Part shown: one piece after another, positions 16,662 through 25,078 of the stretch | Layout: the number at the start of each line of letters is the position of its first letter | How positions within the stretch are numbered: position 1 is the first letter of the stretch | Assembly (NCBI RefSeq): GCF_900120005.1 | Contig: NZ_LT635447.1 | Span: 1-64,000, forward strand | DNA from: Holdemania sp. Marseille-P2844 | Lineage (GTDB): Bacteria > Bacillota_I > Bacilli_A > Erysipelotrichales > Erysipelotrichaceae | Length of the DNA stretch: 64,000 bases | Direction: 5' to 3' | Notes under the pieces: generated by a model | The model's database searches: none | What the model was told of the DNA's origin: nothing | What the model saw: the letters and a program-made list of their open reading frames with translations, nothing else | Position numbers and translations under genes: made by a program

Positions 16662-16732
16662 CAATCTCCTCCCATCCTGTCAATCAGCAGCACGAGCACC
16701 ACAAACACGACGGCGAGTAGTACGGGGATCAT
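16661..16732 (-). CDS. 23-residue single-pass membrane peptide
   Basis: ATG at 16732 overlaps the stop of the zinc-ribbon gene (ATGA), and the stop overlaps the next start. The product, MIPVLLAVVFVVLVLLIDRM plus three residues, is a hydrophobic helix with a charged end. The strict ATGA/TGATG overlaps with both neighbours support translation. Function unknown. Confidence 0.45.
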   Translation of the reverse strand: MIPVLLAVVFVVLVLLIDRMGGD

Positions 16733-17061
16733 TGATTGCCGCTCCAATCCAATGCCTGACCGCAATGCTTACAATACAAGTCCCCATCAAACGGGTGTAC
16801 TCTTCCTCCGCATTTAGGGCAACGGTATATAATTACTGTTGTTGGACGATCGTCTATAAATTTAGCGGTTGCCGTTTCTTCATTGATCTTCACCGGCGTC
16901 GCTCTGTCAATAAGCTCCTGTAGAACGGATTTATTTGCGTTAAGTGTTTCTTTGTCCAAAGGGTAATAATCTCCGCATTCATATTCTTCCAAATCAAAAT
17001 CTTCGATGTACTCCATCGCATGATCGCATAAGAAATTTAACGCTTCTTGATATTTATTCAT
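16729..17061 (-). CDS. Phage protein with C-terminal zinc ribbon
   Basis: 110 residues. The first 75 are acidic and helical; residues about 80-102 form a zinc ribbon, CPKCGGRV then CKHCGQAL. The ATG overlaps the stop of the preceding gene. Such proteins are frequent in early regions of Bacillota phages, usually unnamed. Metal binding follows from the two CxxC pairs; the target is unknown. Confidence 0.75.
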   Translation of the reverse strand: MNKYQEALNFLCDHAMEYIEDFDLEEYECGDYYPLDKETLNANKSVLQELIDRATPVKINEETATAKFIDDRPTTVIIYRCPKCGGRVHPFDGDLYCKHCGQALDWSGNQ

Positions 17062-17417
17062 TCTTCAACCTGATTTCTGTAAAAACGGTTTTCTTCAAAT
17101 TCTTCTAATAAATCAATTTTATCATGTGTTACAGTCATAGCTTCATAATTTATCTTTCCGTTTAAATCTTCATAGAAATTCATCAAGCACCAACCATACA
17201 CTTCACACCAATACCATTCTCCATCTTCAAGCTCTTTAAATTTCAACGGAGGATTGTCAAAGTGTTTATTTATTAGTTTTTCTAGGTTTGATATATGCTT
17301 CATAATTCTTGGAGAATGAAAGCTTATATATCTTGGAGTATGTAAAAGAAAACTGTCTTTTAATTCTTTAGTTGCTTTTAAACATTCTTCTTTTGTAAGT
17401 TTCTTTTCATCAATCAT
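17058..17417 (-). CDS. Hypothetical phage protein
   Basis: 119 residues, AT-rich coding, beginning [14 protein letters not shown]. The N-terminal 60 residues are helical. A tryptophan-rich segment, [18 protein letters not shown] (about residues 67-84), looks like a small beta core. The start overlaps the stop of the pentapeptide gene (ATGATTGATG). I do not recognise the family. Confidence 0.68.
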   Translation of the reverse strand: MIDEKKLTKEECLKATKELKDSFLLHTPRYISFHSPRIMKHISNLEKLINKHFDNPPLKFKELEDGEWYWCEVYGWCLMNFYEDLNGKINYEAMTVTHDKIDLLEEFEENRFYRNQVEE

Positions 17418-18136
17418 CGTTCGACCACCTCCAACAGTTCGACTCGTTCACATCTGATTTTCCCATCCGAGTTGTACGGGACACAAACTCCGCAAAGCCA
17501 TTCCCAGCGAATTAAGACCTTCCAGATCTCGCCTTTGTAGTTGTTTTTAACAAATTCCAGCGGTGCGACGTTTATTCCACATCCGCAAGCATTGCATCTA
17601 TCAAAGTTCACATTCTCATTAATCACCGATCCGGCAATGATATTCCAACTTCCCGGCGGTTTGCGTTCACCGCCAAACGTTTTATACGCGATATATCCAT
17701 CTTTTGTTTTTTTAAAGTTTCTTTCCATGAAGTCAACCGCAGCTAATATTCCTTTAGATCCACTCAGGTTAGCGTATCTCAGGTCAGCGTTGCTCAGGTC
17801 AGCGCCACTCAGGTCAGCGTTGCTCAGGTTAGCGTATCTCAGGTTAGCGCCACTCAGGTTAGCGCCACTCAGGTCAGCGTTGCTCAGGTCAGCGTTGCTC
17901 AGGTCAGCGCCACTCAGGTCAGCGTTGCTCAGGTTAGCGTATCTCAGGTTAGCGCCACTCAGGTCAGCGTTGCTCAGGTCAGCGTTGCTCAGGTCAGCGC
18001 CACTCAGGTCAGCGTATCTCAGGTCAGCGTATCTCAGGTTAGCGTATCTCAGGTTAGCGCGTTCTCCGCCTTCTTCATCTAAAAGCCAGTTTTTATGGTT
18101 TTCCAATATTCTGTTCAGTTCTTTTTTATTCATCAT
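17414..18136 (-). CDS. Pentapeptide-repeat protein with Cys-containing C-terminal domain
   Basis: 240 residues. Residues about 25-128 are roughly 20 consecutive pentapeptides of the A(D/N)LSx, A(D/N)LRY kind, expected to fold as a right-handed quadrilateral beta helix. The remaining 110 residues form a separate domain with CNACGCG near 181-187, two later cysteines and many aromatics, and may bind zinc. DNA mimicry (Qnr, MfpA) is known for some pentapeptide proteins, but the arrays vary widely in role. It lies in the phage early/middle region with GGGGGTGAG before the start. The repeat array is unusually uniform at DNA level. Confidence 0.85.
   Translation of the reverse strand: MMNKKELNRILENHKNWLLDEEGGERANLRYANLRYADLRYADLSGADLSNADLSNADLSGANLRYANLSNADLSGADLSNADLSNADLSGANLSGANLRYANLSNADLSGADLSNADLRYANLSGSKGILAAVDFMERNFKKTKDGYIAYKTFGGERKPPGSWNIIAGSVINENVNFDRCNACGCGINVAPLEFVKNNYKGEIWKVLIRWEWLCGVCVPYNSDGKIRCERVELLEVVER
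17759..18061 (-). repeat. Tandem array of about 20 15-bp units
   Basis: Units of the type GCTAACCTGAGATAC, GCTGACCTGAGCAAC and GCTGACCTGAGTGGC (minus strand) follow one another without interruption. Only a few positions vary, so units are nearly identical in DNA as well as in protein. This points to recent expansion or ongoing homogenisation by slippage or recombination. Copy number may differ between strains or be mis-assembled. Confidence 0.9.
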
Positions 18137-18139
18137 TAC

Positions 18140-18331
18140 TCACCCCCATGCATCGCTTTTATATCGCGATTCTTCCTTTCTTTTTAAGTTTTCGACTTGC
18201 TGTCGTAATCCGAGATTTTCACGTTCAAGTTTTTCGATATATTCGATGATCACTTTTAAATCATGCGGATATTTGCTTTTCGCACACTGCGTTAAATCAA
18301 AGATGCAATTTTCAACTTCTTTATTTTTCAT
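18140..18331 (-). CDS. Small coiled-coil phage protein
   Basis: 63 residues from ATG at 18331 ([12 protein letters not shown]), with GGAGG six bases upstream; four further codons upstream belong to the preceding gene's end. Residues about 28-53 are a Leu/Glu-rich coiled coil. The start overlaps the preceding stop (AAATGA). Function unknown. Confidence 0.65.
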   Translation of the reverse strand: MKNKEVENCIFDLTQCAKSKYPHDLKVIIEYIEKLERENLGLRQQVENLKRKEESRYKSDAWG

Positions 18332-18522
18332 TTCGTCCTCCAATACCCAAGACGAATCGCCATTTCTTCAAATTCGGCAATGTTTATCAATTCCGGATCT
18401 ATTCCGTTATTCTCTGCGATTCTTTTCATTGCTGTCGATGGCTGGATCGCTTTCTTTTCCCATCCGCAAAAGACTGTTCGATCTTTTGCTGCAATTTTTT
18501 CTGATTTCTTAAATTTGATCAT
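18328..18522 (-). CDS. Hypothetical phage protein
   Basis: 64 residues with GAGGAAAATGAAAA before ATG. The sequence [19 protein letters not shown] suggests a short helical domain; there is no recognisable motif. It sits between the DNA methyltransferase gene (13 bp away) and the coiled-coil gene, in the same operon. Confidence 0.65.
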   Translation of the reverse strand: MIKFKKSEKIAAKDRTVFCGWEKKAIQPSTAMKRIAENNGIDPELINIAEFEEMAIRLGYWRTK

Positions 18523-18534
18523 TTTTCATTTTCC

Positions 18535-19287
18535 TCACAAATTCAAGCATACAGGCACATCCGACAACATCTTTTCTTTAGCTGCTCTGTAAAACTCTTT
18601 CTTGATCTCAAACCCATAGCAGTTCCGATTCAGCTCGGCGCAAGCTCTTAATGTGCTTCCGCTACCGGCCACCGGATCTATTACAACATCGCCTGGATCC
18701 GTGTAGATTTCAATCAGTCGTTTTAGCACTGGAACTGGTTTTTGTGTTGGGTGAATCCTCGGGTATTTTCCTGACTTATCCCACTCAAACCAATCCAGAA
18801 TCATCTTCCCACCGTTATTAAATTTAGGCAGTTTGTCCCGATACAGGACAAGCGCTGTTTCTGTCGCGCCGCAAATTCGCATGTTGGCTTTCAGTACCTG
18901 CGAAGAAGACTTCTTGACGAAGAATAACGGCTGTGTATGATTAAATCCAAATTGTTTTGCATAGTCTGTGATCTCGTTCAGCTGCTGCCAGCTGAAGAAG
19001 ATGATCATACACGGTGCTTTTCCTCTTTCCTTCGGCTCCGGCCTGAGAAGCCGCGTGCAGAACTGGAAAAAGTTATAAATTTTGAAATCTTTGTCCGTGT
19101 CAAAGAATTCCTTTCCCGCCTTATCACTTTCGCCATTTTTGTTGTCGCCGCCAATATACCAATCAGAACGGCTTCCGTAAGCGTTGATCCCGATATTGTA
19201 CGGTATGTCAGCAATGATCAACTGCGCCCGTGGGATCTGGTATCGTTTGGCGTTTTCAAAGTGATCGTTATACAACTCAATCTTCAT
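18535..19287 (-). CDS. Phage DNA methyltransferase (N6-adenine or N4-cytosine type)
   Basis: 250 residues from ATG at 19287, after GGCGGAG; a TTG five codons upstream is unlikely. The order of motifs is catalytic first: motif IV DIPY at residues 27-30 and the S-adenosylmethionine motif DPVAGSGST near 213-221, preceded by HPTQKPVPVL. That is the N6_N4_Mtase (beta-class) arrangement. DIPY in place of DPPY still retains the essential Asp and Pro-Tyr. There is no partner nuclease nearby, so it is an orphan that may protect phage DNA from host restriction or mark it for packaging. Confidence 0.9.
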   Translation of the reverse strand: MKIELYNDHFENAKRYQIPRAQLIIADIPYNIGINAYGSRSDWYIGGDNKNGESDKAGKEFFDTDKDFKIYNFFQFCTRLLRPEPKERGKAPCMIIFFSWQQLNEITDYAKQFGFNHTQPLFFVKKSSSQVLKANMRICGATETALVLYRDKLPKFNNGGKMILDWFEWDKSGKYPRIHPTQKPVPVLKRLIEIYTDPGDVVIDPVAGSGSTLRACAELNRNCYGFEIKKEFYRAAKEKMLSDVPVCLNL

Positions 19288-19302
19288 AACACTCCGCCTC
19301 AA

Positions 19303-19809
19303 CTAAAATGGGAGATCGTCAGAGCTGATGTCCAGCGTTGGACCTGAGCTGTAATCCTCACCAAACGGATCCTGATACTCCGGATTGGCAAAACCTGTGC
19401 TGCCGTAGGCTGACGATGAACTGCGGCCGGCAGTGTTATCCCGTGTAGTCGATCCGCCTTTGTATTGTGACTTGCTACTCGCTTGCGATGACGCCTGCCG
19501 CTGGATCTCAACACGCTCACAGACGACTTCGGTAACGTTCACTTTCTGGCCAGAGGCATTGTCATAGCTGCGCGTCTGGATCCGGCCATCCACCGCAAGC
19601 AGCGCTCCCTTTTTTGCATAGTTGCAAATGTAGTCAGCGGATTGCCGCCAAGCCTGGCAGCTGATCCAGTCCGTGACAGCCTCGTCCTGCCCCTTGAGTT
19701 TTGGACGATCCACAGCCAGCTGGAAGCCGCAGACGGACAACCCAGACTGCGTCTTGCGCAGCTCAGGATCCCGAGCCAGCCGGCCGGTTAAGATTACTCG
19801 GTTAATCAT
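19303..19809 (-). CDS. ssb: Single-stranded DNA-binding protein
   Basis: 168 residues. The OB fold covers residues 1-110 (MINRVILTGRLARDPELR at the start), then a Ser/Gly/Gln-rich linker, and the acidic tip SSDDLPF that docks partner proteins. It protects single-stranded DNA in replication and in recombination by the RecT-like protein. The ATG overlaps the previous stop as ATGA. The last hydrophobic tip matches the general SSB pattern. Confidence 0.97.
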   Translation of the reverse strand: MINRVILTGRLARDPELRKTQSGLSVCGFQLAVDRPKLKGQDEAVTDWISCQAWRQSADYICNYAKKGALLAVDGRIQTRSYDNASGQKVNVTEVVCERVEIQRQASSQASSKSQYKGGSTTRDNTAGRSSSSAYGSTGFANPEYQDPFGEDYSSGPTLDISSDDLPF

Positions 19810-19964
19810 GATCGTTTACCCTCCCACGGGATCATCCCGATCACTTCTATCTCTGTTTCTTGTAGTTTCAGCGCTCCGCTTACGAGTCGCAAGCCCTCCA
19901 CAGCATTACTGCACATGATGTAAGACGGCGCCAAGTGTGGATAACGGCGCAGACGATAAACCAT
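19806..19964 (-). CDS. 52-residue phage protein upstream of ssb
   Basis: ATG at 19964 overlaps the stop of the preceding gene (TGATG), and its TGA overlaps the ssb start. The product begins MVYRLRRYPHLAPSYIM and is otherwise featureless. The double overlap and position in a tight operon support coding. Function unknown. Confidence 0.6.
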   Translation of the reverse strand: MVYRLRRYPHLAPSYIMCSNAVEGLRLVSGALKLQETEIEVIGMIPWEGKRS

Positions 19965-20872
19965 CAGCACGCTTCCAGCTCCTTCAGCACTCGCTCGAGC
20001 CGATAACGTCCATTATTGGTTAGCTGCGTTTGCCAGGCGTTCGCCCGTGGCGACCAGCGGAAACCGTTCTTTTTCAGGACATCACGAACTTCCGCAGAAG
20101 GCTTTTCTTCAAAGATCAGCTTAATTCTCATGGCTTCCGGATCTTCTTCAACTGAAAATCCGTCATATTCTTTTCTGTAAGCCGGTTGTGATTTTGCGAC
20201 TTCTAGCTTTTTAATCCGTTCTTTCACCCGCCGGATTTCTGCGTTGTTGTTGGTGAGCTGATAGCTTTCAAACGGCTTCGGGTCTGCGCGCCAATTGATG
20301 TCCAAAGATATTTTCAGTTTTTCCAGCTCTTCTAAAGGTAAATTAGGGCAACCGTCCAGCGTTTTATACTTGCGATAAAAGGCATTGACTGCCTTCATGG
20401 TTTCCTGCGCCTGCTCAAGATTCGCCAGCTTGTTTTTCAGCTTTTCTATAGCTTCCGGATCACCGGCGGTTATGACTTCCTTACCATTTAGCAGATTTCT
20501 GATTTTATCTTCGATCGCTTTGCACATTTTATACTTCTCTTGGTTTCGATCCCACGCCTGATTCTGCTTTTCTTTTTTTCTCATCGGAAATTTAGCCGGT
20601 CCAGCGATCATCACCGACGGACACATCTGATCGATCCGGAAATTGGTATTGTAGTAGTCTGCGAGCAGCTTAGCGTACTTATCCGCTAATTTCTCCGCTT
20701 TCTCAGCGGCGTCTGGCCGTCTATCAGCCACTTTCTCAGCCAGCTGGTATATTTGTTCTGCTTCCTGTCGATAAGCTGATGTCGCACTTCCTTCGCGGTA
20801 GTCATCAAAGGACATCATTTCCTTTGATCGCCGGGCTGCAGCTTCGTTAATTTCGTAGTATTTTCTTTCCAT
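19964..20872 (-). CDS. Conserved phage protein in replication module
   Basis: 302 residues. The N-terminus carries MMSFDDYREGSATSAYR and later CPSVMIAGPAKFP (about residues 84-96) with a basic KKEKQNQA stretch, a pattern I recognise from many Bacillota phage proteins without an assigned role. The middle is coiled coil. The last 65 residues form a small domain, RIKLIFEEKPSAEVRDVL then GFRWSPRANAWQ. Situated between the replication initiator and ssb, it probably acts in replication or DNA processing. Confidence 0.8.
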   Translation of the reverse strand: MERKYYEINEAAARRSKEMMSFDDYREGSATSAYRQEAEQIYQLAEKVADRRPDAAEKAEKLADKYAKLLADYYNTNFRIDQMCPSVMIAGPAKFPMRKKEKQNQAWDRNQEKYKMCKAIEDKIRNLLNGKEVITAGDPEAIEKLKNKLANLEQAQETMKAVNAFYRKYKTLDGCPNLPLEELEKLKISLDINWRADPKPFESYQLTNNNAEIRRVKERIKKLEVAKSQPAYRKEYDGFSVEEDPEAMRIKLIFEEKPSAEVRDVLKKNGFRWSPRANAWQTQLTNNGRYRLERVLKELEAC

Positions 20873-20874
20873 CT

Positions 20875-21855
20875 CTACTTCTCCTGTTCTTTTAATTTGC
20901 GGCGGATTTCTTCAAATTCTTCACGGTTGAAATCTGTGGCTTCTGCAACTTCCAGATCCGATCCGGTTTTCATCTGCTGGTAGTAATCCGGGAATACGTC
21001 CTGGCGCTTTTGAGTTGTCTTGCCACGAGATCCGCTATCCTGAGCACGACTCAGCCAATTTGTAACAAATCGCAATATCCCACGCTTTGTTTTACGTCTC
21101 GCCGGATCTGCAAGTAGCCAGCCTCTCATCTTGCGCAATTCTGTCACCACATTCGTTGCTTGATATAGCTGTTGCCATTCATTGGCCATTGATGTGGCTA
21201 CAGGGTATTCTGTTCCATCGTTCAATGGCAGCATGATTAATGGCAGCTCTTGCGAAACTTCGGCAAACTCCTCTGGTTCTTCTTCGTCATAAGGTACAGG
21301 TTCGGGAGTATTTTCATCCGGCGTCGAGTCGTTAGAGCTCGGCGCAAAAGTATTTAAATATAAGCTACTGTTACTGTTACTGTTATAAGCTACTGTATTT
21401 CGAACTCTTTCAGTAAGGGTTACGGTAAGGGTTTCTAAAGCCTTTTTGAAATCTTGGCTTTTGTCCTTGGAACAGTCTTCGTAACCCATTTTTATAACCT
21501 CGATAAGATCACTTAAAAATACTGTATCAGGTAAAGTGCCTAGGAACTTTATAGCCCCTCTAATTTGGTTTGAGTTCTCAAAGCTGTTATACCGCAAAAA
21601 GTTCTTAATAAAGACGATTTCGTTATCTTTGTCGTACTTAATGCAACCGTTTTGTAACAGTTCTTTAAACCCTTTTTGAACCCTTTCAAGTGTCCATTTT
21701 ATGTCCGAAGCAACATATTGTTCAGGGAGGTAATACAACCCTATTGAGCTACGATGAGGACAAGTCAGAAGATATAAAAACAACAATTTCCCGTCATCAC
21801 TTAATTTTCTATTTTTTTGATCCCGCCAAAACATGCTATCAATCTTGGAATACAT
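20875..21855 (-). CDS. Phage replication initiator / replisome organiser
   Basis: 326 residues with GGAGGGTTTATACA before ATG. The N-terminal 110 residues resemble the winged-helix domain of phage replisome organisers (YSKIDSMFWRDQKNRKLSDD at the start, then LFLYLLTCPH). A Ser/Asn-rich and Pro/Glu-rich linker (about 150-205) separates it from a C-terminal helical domain with LRKMRGWLLADPARRKT that resembles DnaD-type ends. It likely binds the phage origin and loads the helicase. Repeats inside the linker coding region may be that origin. Confidence 0.85.
   Translation of the reverse strand: MYSKIDSMFWRDQKNRKLSDDGKLLFLYLLTCPHRSSIGLYYLPEQYVASDIKWTLERVQKGFKELLQNGCIKYDKDNEIVFIKNFLRYNSFENSNQIRGAIKFLGTLPDTVFLSDLIEVIKMGYEDCSKDKSQDFKKALETLTVTLTERVRNTVAYNSNSNSSLYLNTFAPSSNDSTPDENTPEPVPYDEEEPEEFAEVSQELPLIMLPLNDGTEYPVATSMANEWQQLYQATNVVTELRKMRGWLLADPARRKTKRGILRFVTNWLSRAQDSGSRGKTTQKRQDVFPDYYQQMKTGSDLEVAEATDFNREEFEEIRRKLKEQEK
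21360..21396 (-). repeat. Possible iterons of the phage replication origin
   Basis: Inside the initiator gene, ATAAGCTACTGT occurs twice (21360-21371 and 21385-21396 on the plus strand) with two further TACTGT units between, in an AT-rich stretch encoding the unstructured linker. Lambda-like phages place their origin iterons at the equivalent place in gene O. The assignment is inference. Confidence 0.4.
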
Positions 21856-21870
21856 TGTATAAACCCTCCT

Positions 21871-22620
21871 TTACAAAATACCCCCACTTTTTCGGCATAC
21901 AAAACAAGGCTTTCCGAACTGTTTCTGAACCCTTTGTTTAAACAAATTGGGGTTGGCGTGACGGTCAGATAAGTGCATCAAAAAGATGCCTTTACAGTTG
22001 CTGAGATCCAGTTTTTTGAGCTGATCACAGGTGTGCTTAATGGACATGTGGCTGTTTAAAATGCGCTCATAACGTTTGATATCGACCTCGTTGTGCTGCT
22101 CTTTGGCAGCCTCGTAAGCAAAGTGGATCACCTGACCGTCATAGTTGGACTCAATAAATACATAATCAAACTGCTGCTGTGAAAGATCCTCCGCAAAGTA
22201 TTTGCAATCATTGACAAACAGGATCATCTCCATATCGGTATAAATCACAAAACCCAGGCTATCCTCTGCGTCATGCTCAACGACAAACGGGTAAACTCTG
22301 GTTTCCGCAGCGACGGTCTTAATCCGGCCGGCCTCCAGCAGTGTGCTCTGGTCCTCTCCAACGATCAACCGGTTGCCATACACACGCTTCCCGCGGCGTT
22401 GCAGATCGCCGGAAGCAGCGCAGTGGTCCTTGTGGTTATGCGTGATTAAAACAGCGTCTACGGGCCGTAAGTCGAGCCCCTCAGAGGTCATACGGCGCAG
22501 AAGCTCAGCATAGGGAAGGCCAGCCTCCAGCAGCAGCACTACCGGAGGCAAGTCTTTGCGATTTAATGTAATATGATAACAGTTGCCAGCGGATGAGCTG
22601 GCCAAACAACGGAATTCCAT
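21871..22620 (-). CDS. MBL-fold metallohydrolase (YycJ-like)
   Basis: 249 residues. The start, EFRCLASSSAGNCYHI, and HNHKDH (about residues 61-66), then later His/Asp residues in NSHMSIKHT and HLSDRHANP, are the metal-binding positions of metallo-beta-lactamase-fold proteins of the YycJ/WalJ type. Phage copies are commonly found directly after a RecT-like gene, as here. A nuclease or phosphodiesterase activity in recombination is likely. It begins 2 bp after the RecT-like stop without a strong ribosome binding site, so translation is probably coupled. Confidence 0.9.
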   Translation of the reverse strand: MEFRCLASSSAGNCYHITLNRKDLPPVVLLLEAGLPYAELLRRMTSEGLDLRPVDAVLITHNHKDHCAASGDLQRRGKRVYGNRLIVGEDQSTLLEAGRIKTVAAETRVYPFVVEHDAEDSLGFVIYTDMEMILFVNDCKYFAEDLSQQQFDYVFIESNYDGQVIHFAYEAAKEQHNEVDIKRYERILNSHMSIKHTCDQLKKLDLSNCKGIFLMHLSDRHANPNLFKQRVQKQFGKPCFVCRKSGGIL

Positions 22621-22622
22621 GG

Positions 22623-23726
22623 TCAGAACGGGTCAGCCGACGCAGCGACCTTCTCGGCTTCATTAAGCTTGATTTCCGGGGCCTTTTGTACGCTCTCGGC
22701 CTGTTGAGGGATCGCCGGGATATCGTCTTGTACTGGGCGGCTTCCGGCCTGCTCAGCGACTTCTGCGTCCACAGCACCTTCTTTGTCGATACGTTCATCT
22801 TCTGTTTCTTTATATTCGTCATCTTTCATTGAATCCTTATAGGATTCAAAAATATAAGAATCTCCAAAATCCTTTGGAATTGGTTTTGTTACGTTGTTAC
22901 GAATTTTCCGGATAATCATAGATTCTCTGGAATGCGGAGAACGCCAGGCCGGACTGATGTATTTTTGAACTGATGGATGATCAAGAATCTCCTCTAATGG
23001 CAGATCCTTTACTCCATCTATTATTTCTTTACGCATCGCCGCTTGCTTTTCTTTGGCTTCTATCGCAGCTTTACCCTCAAGGTTATATGCACTGATACCG
23101 AAGTATTCCCCCATCAGATTTTGATTGATGTGCGCAAGTAAATTAACTTTAACAGACTCTCGATCAGCGATGTGATATTGGGTAGATCCATCAGAGTAAG
23201 TAATTGGATAAACAACACGTACAACCTTTTGACTATAACCTTTGGGCTCCCACTCCGGTGGCACAACTTCGAGACCTTTAAAATGAGGAAATTTAAAATC
23301 ATCACCCTCACGGACGAGCCAATAAGGATGTACTGTCTGAACATTTACGCCATACTCTCGCAGAATTCGATCATTACCATCACCTTGAATACCAAAATCA
23401 AGATGAGGTGTTTTGTTGGGCTTGTTGATGTCCCGAGGAGTGATATAACACTCCTCAGGAATAGCTAATGCGTTGAGCCTGAACATGGCCGCACGCTCTA
23501 AAATCGTCGCCACGTCATCTTTTAAGACATTGATATCCACCTTGTTCGTTTTACAAACGTCAAAGCACTTTTTAAAAGCATTTTTTGCACAGATCATTTG
23601 ATAATCATCTAAGCGCATGCCAACTTTCCCTAATCCCTCAGCAGCACCATTGATAAACAATTCTGATAGTTTCTGTTCAGCGGTTCTAAAAACTTTTACC
23701 GGCGCATTCTTCTTTTCTTCTGCCAT
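22623..23726 (-). CDS. RecT-like single-strand annealing recombinase
   Basis: 367 residues from ATG at 23726 (MAEEKKNAPV); a TTG five codons earlier overlaps the previous stop. The core (about residues 45-190) contains LERAAMFRLNALAIPEECYI and GIQGDGNDRIL, which fit RecT-family annealing proteins. The MBL gene downstream and the SbcC-like ATPase upstream support this. The C-terminal 90 residues are acidic and disordered, ending in KVAASADPF, which resembles the hydrophobic tip of SSB. It should anneal phage DNA during replication-recombination. Other annealing families cannot be fully excluded. Confidence 0.7.
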   Translation of the reverse strand: MAEEKKNAPVKVFRTAEQKLSELFINGAAEGLGKVGMRLDDYQMICAKNAFKKCFDVCKTNKVDINVLKDDVATILERAAMFRLNALAIPEECYITPRDINKPNKTPHLDFGIQGDGNDRILREYGVNVQTVHPYWLVREGDDFKFPHFKGLEVVPPEWEPKGYSQKVVRVVYPITYSDGSTQYHIADRESVKVNLLAHINQNLMGEYFGISAYNLEGKAAIEAKEKQAAMRKEIIDGVKDLPLEEILDHPSVQKYISPAWRSPHSRESMIIRKIRNNVTKPIPKDFGDSYIFESYKDSMKDDEYKETEDERIDKEGAVDAEVAEQAGSRPVQDDIPAIPQQAESVQKAPEIKLNEAEKVAASADPF

Positions 23727-23730
23727 TTTA

Positions 23731-24453
23731 TTACCCCACAATTACCTTTCTATCTTCAATCTCGGCATATAAATAATCTATTAAATATTTTTTAATTTCA
23801 AGTTGACAGGACGCTTTCCACGCTCCTCCATCCGCATCAAATAAAGCAACATTCATGTTTTTATCTATACGGAATAGGAACATTTGTTCTGGTTGCACCA
23901 CTTCGTAAAATGTCCGGAAAGGTATCAATTTTACCAGAGGTGGAACGGCAATTGTGCCTTTTACAGAAACTCCCTGCGTCACTGCGACTCTCTGTCCCAT
24001 TCCATCATCAGTCATCTCAATCTTATTTTCTGAAGAAATACGGCTGATCAACTGGATGAGATTGTTCCGGTTTTCAGACTCTGCAAAATTGGTTTGTAGC
24101 ATGATAATCATAGCCTCAACGGACATATACTGATTAAACTCAATATTGGGAGCCTGGGCTGTCGACCGGAAGATGTGCTCACGATCTTTGTAACGATCGT
24201 ATGAGGAGTAAACATTGACTTCACGTTCTTTTACAAGAACACGCAATGGAAGATTGTGGTCATCGAGCTCTGTTTTAATATTTTCAATCAGCATTTCGAG
24301 ATTGCAGAAATCCATGCGATCACAGCGCGGAATCCGCTCTTTGATTGGGCTGAGAGCCAACTCCGTGTAAGTTGTACCCTCAATATCAATTGTTTGCACC
24401 TTGTTTCGACTTTCGACTAGTTCCTGAATTTTTTCAATAGCTTCTTTTAACAT
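23731..24453 (-). CDS. Conserved phage protein of the recombination module
   Basis: 240 residues with GGAGGAAATCGCA before ATG. Mixed alpha/beta. The conserved-looking parts are DDGMGQRVAVTQGVS, LIPFRTFYEVVQPEQMFLFR and ALFDADGGAWK (about residues 146-220). I know this C-terminal pattern from many Bacillota phage proteins near recT and exonuclease genes, possibly DUF2303, but cannot confirm the family here. It lies 5 bp before the RecT-like gene and is probably part of the same recombination complex. Confidence 0.75.
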   Translation of the reverse strand: MLKEAIEKIQELVESRNKVQTIDIEGTTYTELALSPIKERIPRCDRMDFCNLEMLIENIKTELDDHNLPLRVLVKEREVNVYSSYDRYKDREHIFRSTAQAPNIEFNQYMSVEAMIIMLQTNFAESENRNNLIQLISRISSENKIEMTDDGMGQRVAVTQGVSVKGTIAVPPLVKLIPFRTFYEVVQPEQMFLFRIDKNMNVALFDADGGAWKASCQLEIKKYLIDYLYAEIEDRKVIVG

Positions 24454-24466
24454 TGCGATTTCCTCC

Positions 24467-24856
24467 TTAATTCGCTCTTTCTGATGGTATATAAATTTCC
24501 GGCATCACGACATCACCTGATAAGTTAATCTGTCCCGGAGCTACTCCGCAGTTTTCTTGCAAACCCTCTTTGATCTCGCCAGTTTCCTCATCAACAATTT
24601 GGACTGTAAGCAAAGAAACTTTGATAGGATTCGTTGGTTGTAACGAACTAGAAACTTTAACTGTTACTGCCGGGTTCTTTCTTTCATAGTCAGCCTGAAC
24701 GGTTAATTCGACTTTAATTTTTCTTGGCTTAACTGGATCCGTATTAAGATCAGCAATGTTTTTCAAAACTTTGCTCAGTTCAAGATCAATCCGTTCTAGG
24801 ATAGCTCCACCATTGAACTCAAGAATTGAGCTTGTGTTCTTTTTGTTCTTCATCAT
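24467..24856 (-). CDS. Small phage protein, replication-terminator-protein-like
   Basis: 129 residues beginning at ATG 24856, overlapping the cold-shock gene stop (TGATG) with GGAGG just upstream. Its N-terminus, FNGGAILERIDLELSKVLKN then IADLNTDPVKPRKIKVEL, matches a short phage family often labelled replication terminator protein in databases, a label with little experimental support. The C-terminal third is variable and acidic. Probably acts in the recombination/replication module. Confidence 0.72.
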   Translation of the reverse strand: MMKNKKNTSSILEFNGGAILERIDLELSKVLKNIADLNTDPVKPRKIKVELTVQADYERKNPAVTVKVSSSLQPTNPIKVSLLTVQIVDEETGEIKEGLQENCGVAPGQINLSGDVVMPEIYIPSERAN

Positions 24857-25059
24857 CAAGCCTCCAAGCAGACATAGCCTGCTTTTTCACCATGGTCACC
24901 CTGAATAACCTCAAAGGTTACCCGTTGATCTTTTTCAGCTTTTTTAAAGCCTTCCATTTGTAAATCAGACCAGTGAAAGAAATAATCAACTCCGTTGTCG
25001 CCGGCGATGAAACCATAACCCTTTTTGTCCTCAAAAAACTTAACTGTACCTTTAATCAT
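24856..25059 (-). CDS. Cold-shock-domain protein
   Basis: 67 residues, a single cold-shock domain. RNP1 is KGYGFI (residues 13-18). RNP2 is DYFFHW in place of the usual VFVHF type, so one aromatic position is changed. It begins MIKGTVKFFEDKKGYGFI as in host Csp proteins. It should bind single-stranded RNA or DNA. The location between recombination genes and translational coupling to the next gene suggest a phage role rather than a stress response. Confidence 0.93.
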   Translation of the reverse strand: MIKGTVKFFEDKKGYGFIAGDNGVDYFFHWSDLQMEGFKKAEKDQRVTFEVIQGDHGEKAGYVCLEA

Positions 25060-25078
25060 TTACTTTACCTCTCTCTTT

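Noticed and set aside
17759-18061. Possible CRISPR array
   Set aside because: Units are contiguous 15-bp repeats without spacers and encode a pentapeptide protein.
17541-18512. 323-codon plus-strand open frame rich in LRLAPLR-type repeats
   Set aside because: It is the mirror image of the 15-bp pentapeptide array, has no ribosome binding site, and its translation is low-complexity.
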